Origin: a bacterium
GTDB lineage: Bacteria; Hydrothermota; UBA3073; JACQXS01; JAGMCI01
Length of the DNA: 58,177 nucleotides
Reading direction: 5' to 3'
NCBI GenBank assembly: GCA_030018315.1
Contig: JASEGA010000012.1
Span: forward strand, 1 to 58,177
A model generated the notes under the pieces. That model searched no databases. It worked only from the letters and a program-made list of their open reading frames with translations, and was not told the DNA's origin. Of the stretch, positions 50,301 through 58,177 are shown piece by piece (the stretch's first letter is position 1; every line of letters starts with the position of its first letter). A program made the position numbers and the translations under genes.

Positions 50301-51477
50301 TCGTATCAAAGCCTACGCAGTAGGTGGGACAGTCCGCGATATTTTATTAGGTAAAAATGAGTTTGACATAGATATAGCAGTAGAAGGTGATGGCATAGCA
50401 TTTGGTAGGCAACTTCAAACTGCTTTAGGTGGCACTTTTCGTTCTCATCCCAAATTTGGCACTTCTTCTTTAATTCTTGATGACTTAGTAATTGATATAG
50501 CAACCTGTAGGGAAGAAGAGTATTTAGCACCTGCAAAACTTCCCTGTGTGAAATCAACTACTTTAATTGACGACCTAAGACGTCGTGATTTCACAATAAA
50601 TTCAATAGCGATGAGGTTATTTGATAGCAAGTTGATAGACCCATTTGAGGGTGTAAAAGATTTAGAGGCTGGTATAATAAGAATACTTCATCCAAATAGT
50701 TTTGTAGATGACCCGACAAGGCTATTTCGTGCACTCCGCTTTGTTGGTAGGTTTGGCTTTAAACTTGAGCCTAAAACTGCTCTTTTAGCTAAAGAGGCTG
50801 TGAATGCAGGGCTTATTAATAAATTAAGCCCTAAAAGGATAACTCGTGAACTTGTTTTAATTCTGAGCGAGCCTGCAAGATTAAAAATACTAAGCCTTTT
50901 GCATAAATTTGGCATTTCGAAAATTTTGCATCTCAATCTTCCTCGTCCTACATTATTTAAAGATATTGAATCAAATCTCAAAATTTGCATTTCACTTAAC
51001 GAGCCTGTAACTGTCTGGTTTGTATATTTGTTAGGAATTATAGATATTAAAAATCCATCTCCTTTTCTTTGTTTAACAAAAAAAGAGCTGAACAAAATCA
51101 GGCGTGTTTGTACAATTTTAGGAAACTTACAAAAGCTAAAATCTGCTCGTCTTCCAAGCGAGATATACACTTTCCTTTACGGTTCCTCTGCTGATGAACT
51201 TTTGTTTGTGATGTCAGCTGTTCCATTACTGAAACCGAAGCTTATTAAATTCTTACAAATTTATAAAAAAGTAAAGCTCCAAATCACAGGTCGCGACTTA
51301 AATTGGCTTGGCTTAAAAGCCGGTCCTTTGTATAAAGAGTTACTTTCTGCTGCTCTTCTTGCAAAATTAGACGGCAAAATTAAGACTAAAAACGATGAAC
51401 TTAAATTTGTAAAAGCATATAGCTATACAAAAATGACAAAAATCCGAATGGCGAATGACGAAAAAAGTGTAAAATAA
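50257..51477 (+). CDS. cca: tRNA nucleotidyltransferase / poly(A) polymerase family (CCA-adding type)
   Basis: 406 residues. The class II polymerase-beta head starts AYAVGGTVRDILLGKNEFDI with Gly23-Gly24 and the metal pair Asp37/Asp39. RRRDFTINSIAMRL is motif B and FVDDPTRLFRALRF motif C/D. It probably completes tRNA ends, which is needed since the tRNA-Ala in this window lacks encoded CCA. The C-terminal domain (IVHHLT-type HD region absent) resembles the short CCA class. Its last residues MANDEKSVK come from a TGACGAA repeat. Confidence 0.88.
   Translation: MKLILKKIRSLAVSNRIKAYAVGGTVRDILLGKNEFDIDIAVEGDGIAFGRQLQTALGGTFRSHPKFGTSSLILDDLVIDIATCREEEYLAPAKLPCVKSTTLIDDLRRRDFTINSIAMRLFDSKLIDPFEGVKDLEAGIIRILHPNSFVDDPTRLFRALRFVGRFGFKLEPKTALLAKEAVNAGLINKLSPKRITRELVLILSEPARLKILSLLHKFGISKILHLNLPRPTLFKDIESNLKICISLNEPVTVWFVYLLGIIDIKNPSPFLCLTKKELNKIRRVCTILGNLQKLKSARLPSEIYTFLYGSSADELLFVMSAVPLLKPKLIKFLQIYKKVKLQITGRDLNWLGLKAGPLYKELLSAALLAKLDGKIKTKNDELKFVKAYSYTKMTKIRMANDEKSVK
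51445..51463 (+). repeat. TGACGAA-type repeat at the 3' end of cca
   Basis: CGAATGGCGAATGACGAAA, coding for RMANDEK at the protein's C-terminus. Confidence 0.55.
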
Positions 51478-51478
51478 T

Positions 51479-51967
51479 ATGAAGTTTTCCATCGCTTTAG
51501 TTTTTTGTTTTCTTATTTTCTTACATATTGTCTCAGGTTGCACTTACAATTTTTCTGGTTTTACGACTCGTGACATAAAGTCAATTGCTATTCCAACTTT
51601 TGAGAACCATACTGTCAAATATAGTATAGACGAAATTTTGACAAAGTCGGTTATCTCTGCTTTTATCCAAGATAACAGGCTAAAATTACTTGACCGGAAA
51701 GTAGCTGACTCTATCCTTTTAGGTGAAATTCTAAATTATAATAGAACCCCATTCTCTTACGATGAGCACAGTAATGTCAAAGACTACAAAATTGAGCTCA
51801 CTGTAAAGCTTACTTATAAAGATAAATCAGGCAAAACTATATTAGAGAAAGAACTAATCAACTGGTTTTTATATTCTTATGATATAAGTGAAGAAACAGG
51901 CATAGAAAAGTTATGCTCTATAGTAGCAGATGATATAATAAAGGGAATCCTTGAAGGCTGGCAATAA
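51479..51967 (+). CDS. lptE: LptE-like LPS-assembly lipoprotein
   Basis: 162 residues. Signal peptide with lipobox IVSGC (Cys21), then YNFSGFTTRDIKSIAIPTFE, the recognisable start of the LptE family (PF04390), and a later VADSILLGEILNYNRTP strand. LptE plugs the LptD barrel that inserts lipopolysaccharide into the outer membrane. lptD is not in the window. It starts 1 nt after the cca stop. Confidence 0.85.
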   Translation: MKFSIALVFCFLIFLHIVSGCTYNFSGFTTRDIKSIAIPTFENHTVKYSIDEILTKSVISAFIQDNRLKLLDRKVADSILLGEILNYNRTPFSYDEHSNVKDYKIELTVKLTYKDKSGKTILEKELINWFLYSYDISEETGIEKLCSIVADDIIKGILEGWQ

Positions 51968-51969
51968 AA

Positions 51970-52875
51970 ATGCAAAAATCAAAATTCAAAAATCCAAATT
52001 TACAAAAATTTGTAAACTATTTATTAGTAGAGAAGGGAAGCTCAAAGAATACAATAGATTCCTATACAAGAGATATAAGAGGATTACTGACTTTTTTAAA
52101 TCAACACAAAATAAAGATTACCGAAACGAAAGATGCTAACATAGAGTCTTTTTTAAAATATTTAATAGAAGAACGCAAGCTATCTAAAGCCTCTATTGCT
52201 CGTATGGTTTCGTCAATAAGAGTATTCTACAGATTTCTAATCTCTGACGGCTTACTAACCCATTCGCCATTCACAACCATCCGTACTCCCAAGGTTTCAA
52301 AGCGTCTCCCTAATGTATTAGAGCCTGACGAGCTTAAGTTAATAATAGAAAAGCCAGACTCTACTTCCCACTTAGGCATAAGAGACCGTGCCCTCCTTGA
52401 GCTACTCTATGCGACCGGTTTACGTGTTTCTGAGCTTATAAATCTTCGTACCTCAGACTTATTTTTAGACTCCGATTTCCTAAGATGTTTTGGTAAAGGT
52501 AACAGGGAGCGTATAGTTCCTATAGGTTCTTATGCAAAATCTTCTATAACCCAATATCTAAAGGACTCTCGTCCTTTCCTCAAAAAGAACAAAGAGACCG
52601 AACTCTTATTCCTTAATGCTCATGGTACTAGACTATCAAGGATGGGTATTTGGAAGATTTTAAATCTGTATGTTAAGAAGGTTGGTATAAAAAAGCGTGT
52701 AACTCCTCACACTTTTCGTCACTCTTTTGCTACCCATTTACTTGAGGGGGGTGCCGATTTAAGAGCAGTTCAGGAAATGCTTGGTCATGTCTCAATAACA
52801 ACGACAGAAGTTTACACTCACATTGAGCGTGAAAAGCTGAAGGAAGCGATAAGAGTTTATCATCCGCGGGGATAA
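51970..52875 (+). CDS. Tyrosine recombinase XerC/XerD
   Basis: 301 residues. All catalytic residues of the family are visible: Arg152 (TGLRVSEL), Lys176, His247-x2-Arg250 (HTFRH), His273 (LGH) and the nucleophile Tyr282 (EVYTHI). The N-terminal SAM-like core-binding domain spans about 10-95. It should resolve chromosome dimers at dif. Only one Xer is seen here, and C versus D cannot be decided. The first codons (QKSKFKNPNLQKF) are written by an AAAATCCAAA-type repeat, so ATG 51970 may not be the ancestral start. Confidence 0.94.
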   Translation: MQKSKFKNPNLQKFVNYLLVEKGSSKNTIDSYTRDIRGLLTFLNQHKIKITETKDANIESFLKYLIEERKLSKASIARMVSSIRVFYRFLISDGLLTHSPFTTIRTPKVSKRLPNVLEPDELKLIIEKPDSTSHLGIRDRALLELLYATGLRVSELINLRTSDLFLDSDFLRCFGKGNRERIVPIGSYAKSSITQYLKDSRPFLKKNKETELLFLNAHGTRLSRMGIWKILNLYVKKVGIKKRVTPHTFRHSFATHLLEGGADLRAVQEMLGHVSITTTEVYTHIEREKLKEAIRVYHPRG

Positions 52876-52917
52876 ATAAAATTAAATATCTAAAATTACA
52901 GATTTCAAATTATATAA

Positions 52918-53415
52918 TTACATCTCTCGTTTTGTTTGCCATTTAAGTCTTTCTTGTATATTTTTTGGAAATATTCCCTTAATTCGTAAAATTTCTTCGG
53001 TAACAGCTGGTGCAATCTTTGACTTCTCAACTACTTTCTTTCCAGTTTCAAATGTTGTAATAAATACGCATATAAGACCTGCAATTAATGTTCCTATAAT
53101 AAATCCTAATAACCCACCCAAAATTCTATCTATAAAGCCTGCCCTTAATAGAGTTATCAACTTACTAACGAAATAACCTATTAAGTTGATAATAACAACT
53201 ACTCCAATAAATATAATGATAAAAGCAACCGGGTTTGCAATTCTTGAACTAATATGTGTGGATAAAATATCAGCTAATTGCCTATAAAATTTTGTTCCCA
53301 CCGCTATTCCTGCAACAATTCCGGCCATACCGAATATTTCTCTAATTGCTCCTTTTATAAGACCGTATATAATACATCCAACAATTACAATTCCCAATAT
53401 AATATCAAGAATCAT
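52918..53415 (-). CDS. cvpA: CvpA family membrane protein
   Basis: 165 residues, four membrane helices, start ILDIILGIVIVGCIIYGLIKG with the CvpA pattern (PF02674) and GGLLGFIIGTLIAGL later. In E. coli CvpA is needed for colicin V export and envelope stress tolerance; the molecular role is unclear. It overlaps the upstream NSS symporter by 11 bp. Convergent with the Xer gene. Confidence 0.85.
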   Translation of the reverse strand: MILDIILGIVIVGCIIYGLIKGAIREIFGMAGIVAGIAVGTKFYRQLADILSTHISSRIANPVAFIIIFIGVVVIINLIGYFVSKLITLLRAGFIDRILGGLLGFIIGTLIAGLICVFITTFETGKKVVEKSKIAPAVTEEILRIKGIFPKNIQERLKWQTKREM

Positions 53416-54877
53416 TTTTTTCTCCTTTCGCTTTCATAAGAATGACTGCTATAATGAAAAACACTCCAAGTAGTAGCCAGCCACCCAAAAATTCTGCCTT
53501 TCTTGAGTATCCTTCGTATGGTGTTTTAATCCTTTCTACAATAGTGAGTCCTAAAATCCAAATTAAAATAACTGGTGTAATAAATTTTATGCATATATCC
53601 CACCACTTCCCGAGTTTAACCTCTGATAAGTTATTACAATGTTCTCTTAATATTCTTAATTTAAACATATATCCCAATGCGATACACTCAATTATCCCAA
53701 CAGCTATCAATCCAAAGTTTGACATAAAATAGTCCACTATATCAATCCAAAATAGGCCAGCTCTTGTAGTATAGATGGTACCAGCCATAACTGCTATTAT
53801 TCCGAACACAATATTTATCGCATACCTTTTTTTAAATTTCCATTTCTCCATAATTCCGTCCGCACCAGCCTCTACAAGTGAGAATGCTGAATCAATTCCC
53901 AAAAAGAATAGCATTCCAAAGAACAGGGCGCCAAAAACTTTACTTGCAAATGGTAACAGATTGATAATTGTAGGATATGTGATGAACGCCAAAGGGATAG
54001 ATGCTTTTACGACCTCAGGCACAGGTATATTTTGCACATATGAGTAATAGCCAAGTGTAGCAAACACTACAAATCCTGCAAGAAAAGAATAGCCTGCGTC
54101 AGCCAGTGCTACTATAAATGCATTGTTGACAATATCCGATTTTTCCGGCAAGTAACTAGCGTAAGTAATCATAACTCCAAATCCGACGCTTAATGAGAAG
54201 AACACCTGTGCATATCCATTACGCCAAACTTCAACATTCTGCAGTGCGCTGAAATTAGGGGTCAAGTAATACTTTAATCCTTCTATCGCACCCGGCAGTG
54301 TCAATCCTCTAATAATAAAGATTATTAAAAGTATCCATGGCAGTGTACAAGTGACATATATGACTTTACCAACTGTTTTTACCCCTTTCCATATGCATCC
54401 AATAATACTAATCCATGTAACAAGTAACCCAATCACAATAACTAGCTTAATTTTACCAATCTTAAATGGACTATTTGATATAGATAGGAATTTATTCATA
54501 AAAAAGTCCTCTGTAGCTTTACCCCATGATAGTTTAAATGAGTACGCAAAGTAGTTACAACACCATCCCATAATAACAGCATAGTAAGATACAATTCCAA
54601 ATGCTATAAGTAGAGTAAACCATCCAATCCATTCCTTATTTTTACCACTCTTTGCAAAAGCCAAAGGTGCACCAGCTTTCATTTTATGTCCAATTGCAAA
54701 CTCAAGTATCATCAATGGAATACCAGCTGTAAATAGAGCAACAATGTATGGAATTAAAAACGCCCCTCCTCCATATTTATAGCATATGTATGGGAATCTC
54801 CATATATTACCTAACCCAATTGCCGACCCAATAGATGCGAGTATAAAGGCAAGTCTAGAATCCCATTCTGTCCGCAT
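53405..54877 (-). CDS. Sodium:neurotransmitter symporter (NSS) family transporter
   Basis: 490 residues with about 12 helices. SRLAFILASIGSAIGLGNIW (6-25) and RFPYICYKYGGGAFLIPY form the unwound helix-1 sodium/substrate site of NSS (LeuT-fold) proteins. It should import an amino acid with Na+; the exact one is not readable. It is the neighbour and close paralogue of 54911-56374. Its start codon lies 8 nt after a -10 box. Confidence 0.93.
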   Translation of the reverse strand: MRTEWDSRLAFILASIGSAIGLGNIWRFPYICYKYGGGAFLIPYIVALFTAGIPLMILEFAIGHKMKAGAPLAFAKSGKNKEWIGWFTLLIAFGIVSYYAVIMGWCCNYFAYSFKLSWGKATEDFFMNKFLSISNSPFKIGKIKLVIVIGLLVTWISIIGCIWKGVKTVGKVIYVTCTLPWILLIIFIIRGLTLPGAIEGLKYYLTPNFSALQNVEVWRNGYAQVFFSLSVGFGVMITYASYLPEKSDIVNNAFIVALADAGYSFLAGFVVFATLGYYSYVQNIPVPEVVKASIPLAFITYPTIINLLPFASKVFGALFFGMLFFLGIDSAFSLVEAGADGIMEKWKFKKRYAINIVFGIIAVMAGTIYTTRAGLFWIDIVDYFMSNFGLIAVGIIECIALGYMFKLRILREHCNNLSEVKLGKWWDICIKFITPVILIWILGLTIVERIKTPYEGYSRKAEFLGGWLLLGVFFIIAVILMKAKGEKNDS

Positions 54878-54885
54878 AAAAATAA

Positions 54886-54914
54886 ACTTTAGTGTAGACT
54901 AATCTAAAAGTCAA
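54886..54914 (-). promoter_or_regulatory. Promoter of the second NSS gene and cvpA, leaderless layout
   Basis: Minus-strand TTGACT (54909-54914), 17-nt spacer, TAAAGT (54886-54891), 8 nt to the ATG at 54877. The -35 box overlaps the stop codon of the upstream NSS gene. Confidence 0.55.
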
Positions 54915-56374
54915 TCTTTTATTCTTATCTTCATTAAAACTAATGAAATGACCAAAAACATAACAAGTAATAGCCAACCACCCAATAATTCAGCTATCCG
55001 AGGATATCCACCGTATGCTGACCTCAATCTCTCCCATATCTCCCAGCCCAAAAGTAAAATTAAAGCAATTGGAGTAATAAATCTTATACATAAATACCAC
55101 CACTTACCTACTTTAATTTCAGAGATACTATTACTATGGTCTCTTAAAACACTCAATTTAAACAAATATCCTAAGACAATGCATTCAATAAATGCAACAA
55201 TAATTAATCCAAAATTAGACACAAAATAATCCACTATATCAACCCAAAATAGTCCGGCTTGTGTTGTATAAATAATACCACTAGTAAGTCCTATTATACT
55301 TAATAAAACATTTATTTTATACCGCTTCTTCATTTTCCATTTATCCATAAGCCCATCAGCACATGCCTCCACCATAGAAAATGCAGAGTCAATCCCTAAA
55401 GTTAACAACATCAAAAAGAACAGTGCACCAAAAATTTTATTTACAAAAGGCAAAAGGTTAATAATTGTAGGATATACAATAAAAGCTAATGGAATAGGTG
55501 ATTTCACAACTTCCTGGACAGGCAAATTTTGCATCCCTGAGTAATACCCGAGTGTAGCGAACACTGCAAACCCTGCAAAAAATGCCGTCCCCGCATCTGC
55601 AAGTGATACTATAAATGCATTGTTAATAATATCAGCTTTTTTTGGTAGATGGCTAGCATAAGCAATCATTATACCAAACCCTATACTTAATGAGAAGAAC
55701 ACCTGTGCATACGCATTACGCCAGACTTCAATGTTACGAAGGGCACTAAAATCTGGTGTCAAGTAGTAGCGTAACCCTTCAATAGCACCTGGAAGAGTTA
55801 ATCCCCTAATAACAAAAACAAATAAAATTAGCCAGGGAAGGACAACAGTCACATATACAACTTTACCAACTGTCTTCACTCCTCTCCATATACTTCCAAT
55901 AGTCCATATCCAAGTCATGAGTACTCCAAGCATGATATATGGCTTAACACTACCAAGATTAAGTGGGCCGTTTGAAGCAGATAAGAATTTATTCATAAAG
56001 AAGTCTTCTGTAGCTTTACCCCATGATAGTTTAAATGAGTAAACAAAGTAATTCCAGCACCATCCCATTATCACAGCATAATAAGAGACAACTCCAAATC
56101 CAACAGTAATAGCAAGCCATCCCACCCATTCCTTGTTTTTACCTATCTTTGCAAAAGATAGCGGAGCACTAGCCTCCATTTTATGTCCAATTGCAAACTC
56201 AAGTATCATCAATGGAATACCAGCTGTAAGCAGTGCTACCAAATAAGGAATAAGAAATGCCCCTCCGCCGTACTTGAAACATATATATGGAAACCGCCAT
56301 ACATTACCTAACCCGACTGCTGACCCAATAGCCGCAAGAACGAATGCCTGTCTTGAATCCCATTTACTCCTCAT
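54911..56374 (-). CDS. Sodium:neurotransmitter symporter (NSS) family transporter
   Basis: 487 residues from ATG at 56374, the start that matches the paralogue (MRSKWDSRQAF against MRTEWDSRLAF). A longer frame adds 12 unrelated residues. Same helix-1 motif (AAIGSAVGLGNVWRFPYICF) and about 12 helices. The pair arose by tandem duplication. Most differences lie in the last two helices and in helices 5-6, so substrates may differ. Confidence 0.92.
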   Translation of the reverse strand: MRSKWDSRQAFVLAAIGSAVGLGNVWRFPYICFKYGGGAFLIPYLVALLTAGIPLMILEFAIGHKMEASAPLSFAKIGKNKEWVGWLAITVGFGVVSYYAVIMGWCWNYFVYSFKLSWGKATEDFFMNKFLSASNGPLNLGSVKPYIMLGVLMTWIWTIGSIWRGVKTVGKVVYVTVVLPWLILFVFVIRGLTLPGAIEGLRYYLTPDFSALRNIEVWRNAYAQVFFSLSIGFGIMIAYASHLPKKADIINNAFIVSLADAGTAFFAGFAVFATLGYYSGMQNLPVQEVVKSPIPLAFIVYPTIINLLPFVNKIFGALFFLMLLTLGIDSAFSMVEACADGLMDKWKMKKRYKINVLLSIIGLTSGIIYTTQAGLFWVDIVDYFVSNFGLIIVAFIECIVLGYLFKLSVLRDHSNSISEIKVGKWWYLCIRFITPIALILLLGWEIWERLRSAYGGYPRIAELLGGWLLLVMFLVISLVLMKIRIKD

Positions 56375-56382
56375 AAGCCCAT

Positions 56383-56410
56383 ATCTTACATAAATTAGCT
56401 CAAAAGTCAA
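56383..56410 (-). promoter_or_regulatory. Promoter of the first NSS gene, leaderless layout
   Basis: Minus-strand TTGACT (56405-56410), 16-nt spacer, TAAGAT (56383-56388), 8 nt to the ATG at 56374. Confidence 0.55.
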
Positions 56411-56422
56411 TTAAAAAGTATT

Positions 56423-56491
56423 CTGTGCAAAAACTATGTTTTTGCATGTCCACAGGATTCTGCGAACAACGACGATGTCGTTGCACTCCAT
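56423..56491 (-). repeat. ~70-bp palindromic element, intergenic copy 3
   Basis: Reverse-complement copy of the element found in the two GT-C genes: core CATGTCCACAGGATTCTGCG flanked by TGCAAAAAC/GTTTTTGCA and CAACGAC/GTCGTTG hairpins, ending TTGCACTCCA. It lies between the divergent NSS and HDAC-like genes. Confidence 0.85.
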
Positions 56492-56579
56492 ATTTAGAGA
56501 AAAACCAAAAAATGGGGAAACCCCAGAAAAGTATATACCCAAAACTCACATTATAAAGCTCAACTCTCTATAAAAGTAT

Positions 56580-56608
56580 TTGACTTTCACTTAAATTGAT
56601 GCTAAATT
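56580..56608 (+). promoter_or_regulatory. Promoter of the HDAC-like gene, leaderless layout
   Basis: TTGACT (56580-56585), 17-nt spacer, TAAATT (56603-56608), 6 nt to the ATG at 56615. Confidence 0.6.
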
Positions 56609-56614
56609 TATGAT

Positions 56615-57460
56615 ATGAAATTTATTTTTTCTTCTAAATGTCTTGAATATGGAGCTACTGGGCATCCTGAGTCCCCCCATAGGGTAGCGCGAATTTACAA
56701 TTTTTTGCACTCTAAAGGTTTTGATTTCATTGAGCCATCTTCTTGCACTAAAGCCGATATTTTACTCGCTCATACTCAGGATTTATTAAGTAAAGTAATA
56801 TTGGGCAATTTTTTTGACCCTGATACTCCGTCACTTCCTAACATCTACGAGTATGCAAAACTTTCAGTTGGCGGTGCCCTAAAGGCAATGCAACTTTCAC
56901 TTACAGGTGACATCGGTTTCTCCATTATGCGACCTCCTGGTCATCATGCGGGCAAGAATTTCTTATGTGGTTTTTGCTATTTTAATAATATTGCTATTGC
57001 AATAAATCATGCCGGGATGAGGGCTGCAATCCTTGATATTGATTGTCATCATGGTAATGGGACGCAAGATATATTTTTAGGTAATCCAGATATTTTATAT
57101 GTTTCACTTCATCGCTTTGGTCACTTTTATCCTGGTACGGGTGCTACCTCAATTGAAAATGCTAAAAACTATCCTTTGAGTCTTGGAATAGGTGAGAAAG
57201 AATACCTTTCTACACTAAAGCATGCATTAAATGAGATTACTAAGTTTAAGCCCTCGCTAATAGGAGTCTCAGCTGGTTTTGACACATATAAACTTGACCC
57301 AATTGCAGGCTTAGGGCTTGATATAGAGTCATATAGAAAGGTTGGCAATCTTATCCATGAACTTAATTTACCTACATTTTATGTCCTTGAAGGTGGTTAT
57401 AGTGAAGACCTGCCCAGATGTGTATATGAGTTTATCCTTGGTATAATTGGACAGGAATAG
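56615..57460 (+). CDS. Histone deacetylase superfamily hydrolase (AcuC/HDAC-like)
   Basis: 281 residues. His110-His111 in RPPGHHAGK, the zinc ligands Asp143 and His145 in DIDCHHGNGTQDIF, Asp223 in SAGFDTYKLDP and the catalytic Tyr262 in LEGGYS are all in place, so it should be an active zinc amidohydrolase. Bacterial members remove acetyl groups from proteins (AcuC) or polyamines. A link to the agmatine/polyamine enzyme at 15937 is possible but only inferred. Leaderless promoter upstream. Confidence 0.9.
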   Translation: MKFIFSSKCLEYGATGHPESPHRVARIYNFLHSKGFDFIEPSSCTKADILLAHTQDLLSKVILGNFFDPDTPSLPNIYEYAKLSVGGALKAMQLSLTGDIGFSIMRPPGHHAGKNFLCGFCYFNNIAIAINHAGMRAAILDIDCHHGNGTQDIFLGNPDILYVSLHRFGHFYPGTGATSIENAKNYPLSLGIGEKEYLSTLKHALNEITKFKPSLIGVSAGFDTYKLDPIAGLGLDIESYRKVGNLIHELNLPTFYVLEGGYSEDLPRCVYEFILGIIGQE

Positions 57461-57463
57461 AAT

Positions 57464-57526
57464 AGAATGACGAATGATGTGTGAAAATGCCTAAAAGTCC
57501 AAAATACCTAAATGACGAAAAGAATG
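57464..57526 (+). repeat. TGACGAA-type repeat between the HDAC-like and HD genes
   Basis: AATGACGAATGATG, a CCTAAAAGTCC/CCAAAATACC pair and AATGACGAAAAGAATG. The start codon of the HD gene lies within it. Confidence 0.5.
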
Positions 57527-58039
57527 ATTAATGAATCCTATATAAAGAGTATATTTCCAGAACTCTCTTGGATAAAATCTAAGCCTTTACGAAAGAAGGT
57601 TATATCATTGTGGCTAATTGCAATCAAAAGGAGTGGTTGGCAAAAAATAAATGATATCCCATTTACACTCCTTATACCAACAAAGACCTCTCTAATTGAG
57701 CACACTCGTAAGGTTACTCAACTGGCATTAAAGATATCAGAATTAAGGCAAGACTTAAAAAAAGATATTTTAATAGCTGGTGCTCTCACTCATGATGTTG
57801 GCAAGCTGTTTGAATACGAGAGTAAGGATGGCAGTGTTGTAAAATCAGCTTCCAAAGTCCGTCATCCTGTATCCGGTTATCAGCTTGCTATTGAAGTAGG
57901 CTTACCTCATGAAGTAGCTCATATAATAATTGCACACTCGCATGAAGGTGATAAAATAGAAAGGAGCAATGAAGCAATTGTAGTCCACCATTGTGACTTT
58001 ATAGATTTTGAATTAGAGAAAAATTATGTCAATCTTTAA
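57512..58039 (+). CDS. HD-domain metal-dependent phosphohydrolase
   Basis: 175 residues. HD motif residues: His64 (LIEHTRKV), His94-Asp95 (LTHDVGKL), His118, His142 (IAHSHEG) and Asp152-region HHCDFID. This suggests a two-metal phosphohydrolase on nucleotides or cyclic nucleotides; the substrate is unknown. ATG 57512 lies in a short repeat. ATG 57524 (MINESYIKSIF) is an equally good start. It follows the HDAC-like gene by 51 nt and may share its transcript. Confidence 0.82.
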   Translation: MTKRMINESYIKSIFPELSWIKSKPLRKKVISLWLIAIKRSGWQKINDIPFTLLIPTKTSLIEHTRKVTQLALKISELRQDLKKDILIAGALTHDVGKLFEYESKDGSVVKSASKVRHPVSGYQLAIEVGLPHEVAHIIIAHSHEGDKIERSNEAIVVHHCDFIDFELEKNYVNL

Positions 58040-58177
58040 TATTATAAATTACGAAAATAAAAAATTGACTTCTAATTATTTATATAGGATAGTTCTCTTT
58101 AAAGTGGTGATTATATTTGAATGAGGGTGTTTAGAAATAAGCAGTTTTTCTGGTAAAAGTTCTTTGAGGTAAAATTT
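58040..58177 (+). other. 3' flank without a recognisable gene
   Basis: AT-rich. A TTGACT at 58066-58071 has only poor -10 candidates after it (GATAGT). No frame longer than about 12 codons was seen. A following gene may begin beyond the window. Confidence 0.4.

Noticed and set aside
50688-51170. 160-codon minus-strand frame opposite cca
   Set aside because: The plus frame carries the conserved motifs; the minus frame has no signature.
58066-58105. Promoter near the window end
   Set aside because: TTGACT is present, but no convincing -10 box or gene start follows before the sequence ends.

Overview
This window is AT-rich, gene-dense bacterial chromosome from a diderm. The envelope genes show this: an Omp85/BamA-like barrel protein, an LptE-type lipoprotein, LspA with several lipobox proteins, and a Wzx/Wzy-type polysaccharide cluster. 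A pyruvoyl-dependent arginine decarboxylase, a GldA/GldFG ABC system and a tRNA without encoded CCA suggest a deep-branching, uncultured-type lineage. A WOR-3/Stahlbacteria-like bacterium is my guess, but no rRNA is present to place it.

Layout. 1-481 is the edge of an IS5-like transposase. 592-1825 holds a promoter, a structured leader, an outer-membrane barrel gene and a small membrane protein. 1909-6466 (minus) is an envelope operon read from tRNA-Ala(GGC): two lipoproteins, an HNH nuclease and the Omp85 protein. 6577-8231 is dnaN-lspA, divergent from the tRNA. 8211-15828 (minus) holds a WbqC-like gene, an EIIA-permease fusion with a Usp partner, and gldA / protease pseudogene / gldFG fusion / DUF4340. 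15937-16431 is arginine decarboxylase. 16495-43854 is one long plus-strand surface-polysaccharide cluster with flippase, polymerase, GT2, GT4 and GT-C glycosyltransferases, methyltransferases, carbamoyltransferase, deacetylase and radical SAM enzyme. 43917-52875 holds a DinG-type helicase, a large surface protein, hflX, cca, lptE and a Xer recombinase. 52918-56374 (minus) is cvpA and two NSS symporters. 56615-58039 is a histone-deacetylase-like hydrolase and an HD hydrolase.

Two genome-wide habits stand out. First, many small palindromic or direct-repeat elements lie between genes and also inside genes in frame: in the helicase, two methyltransferases, two paralogous GT-C proteins, a lipoprotein signal peptide and the large surface protein. 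They also supply some start and stop regions. One repeat pair brackets a GxxExxY nuclease-like gene as a ~500-bp cassette inserted in the polysaccharide cluster. Second, seven transcription units have a TTGACA/TATAAT-like promoter whose -10 box ends only 6-8 nt before the start codon, which predicts leaderless mRNAs.

Several genes are broken: a GT-C gene by an 11-bp tandem duplication, a methyltransferase by a one-base frameshift, an aspartic-protease gene by internal deletion, and a GT4 gene reduced to its N-terminus. The polysaccharide cluster therefore looks like a region of active rearrangement.
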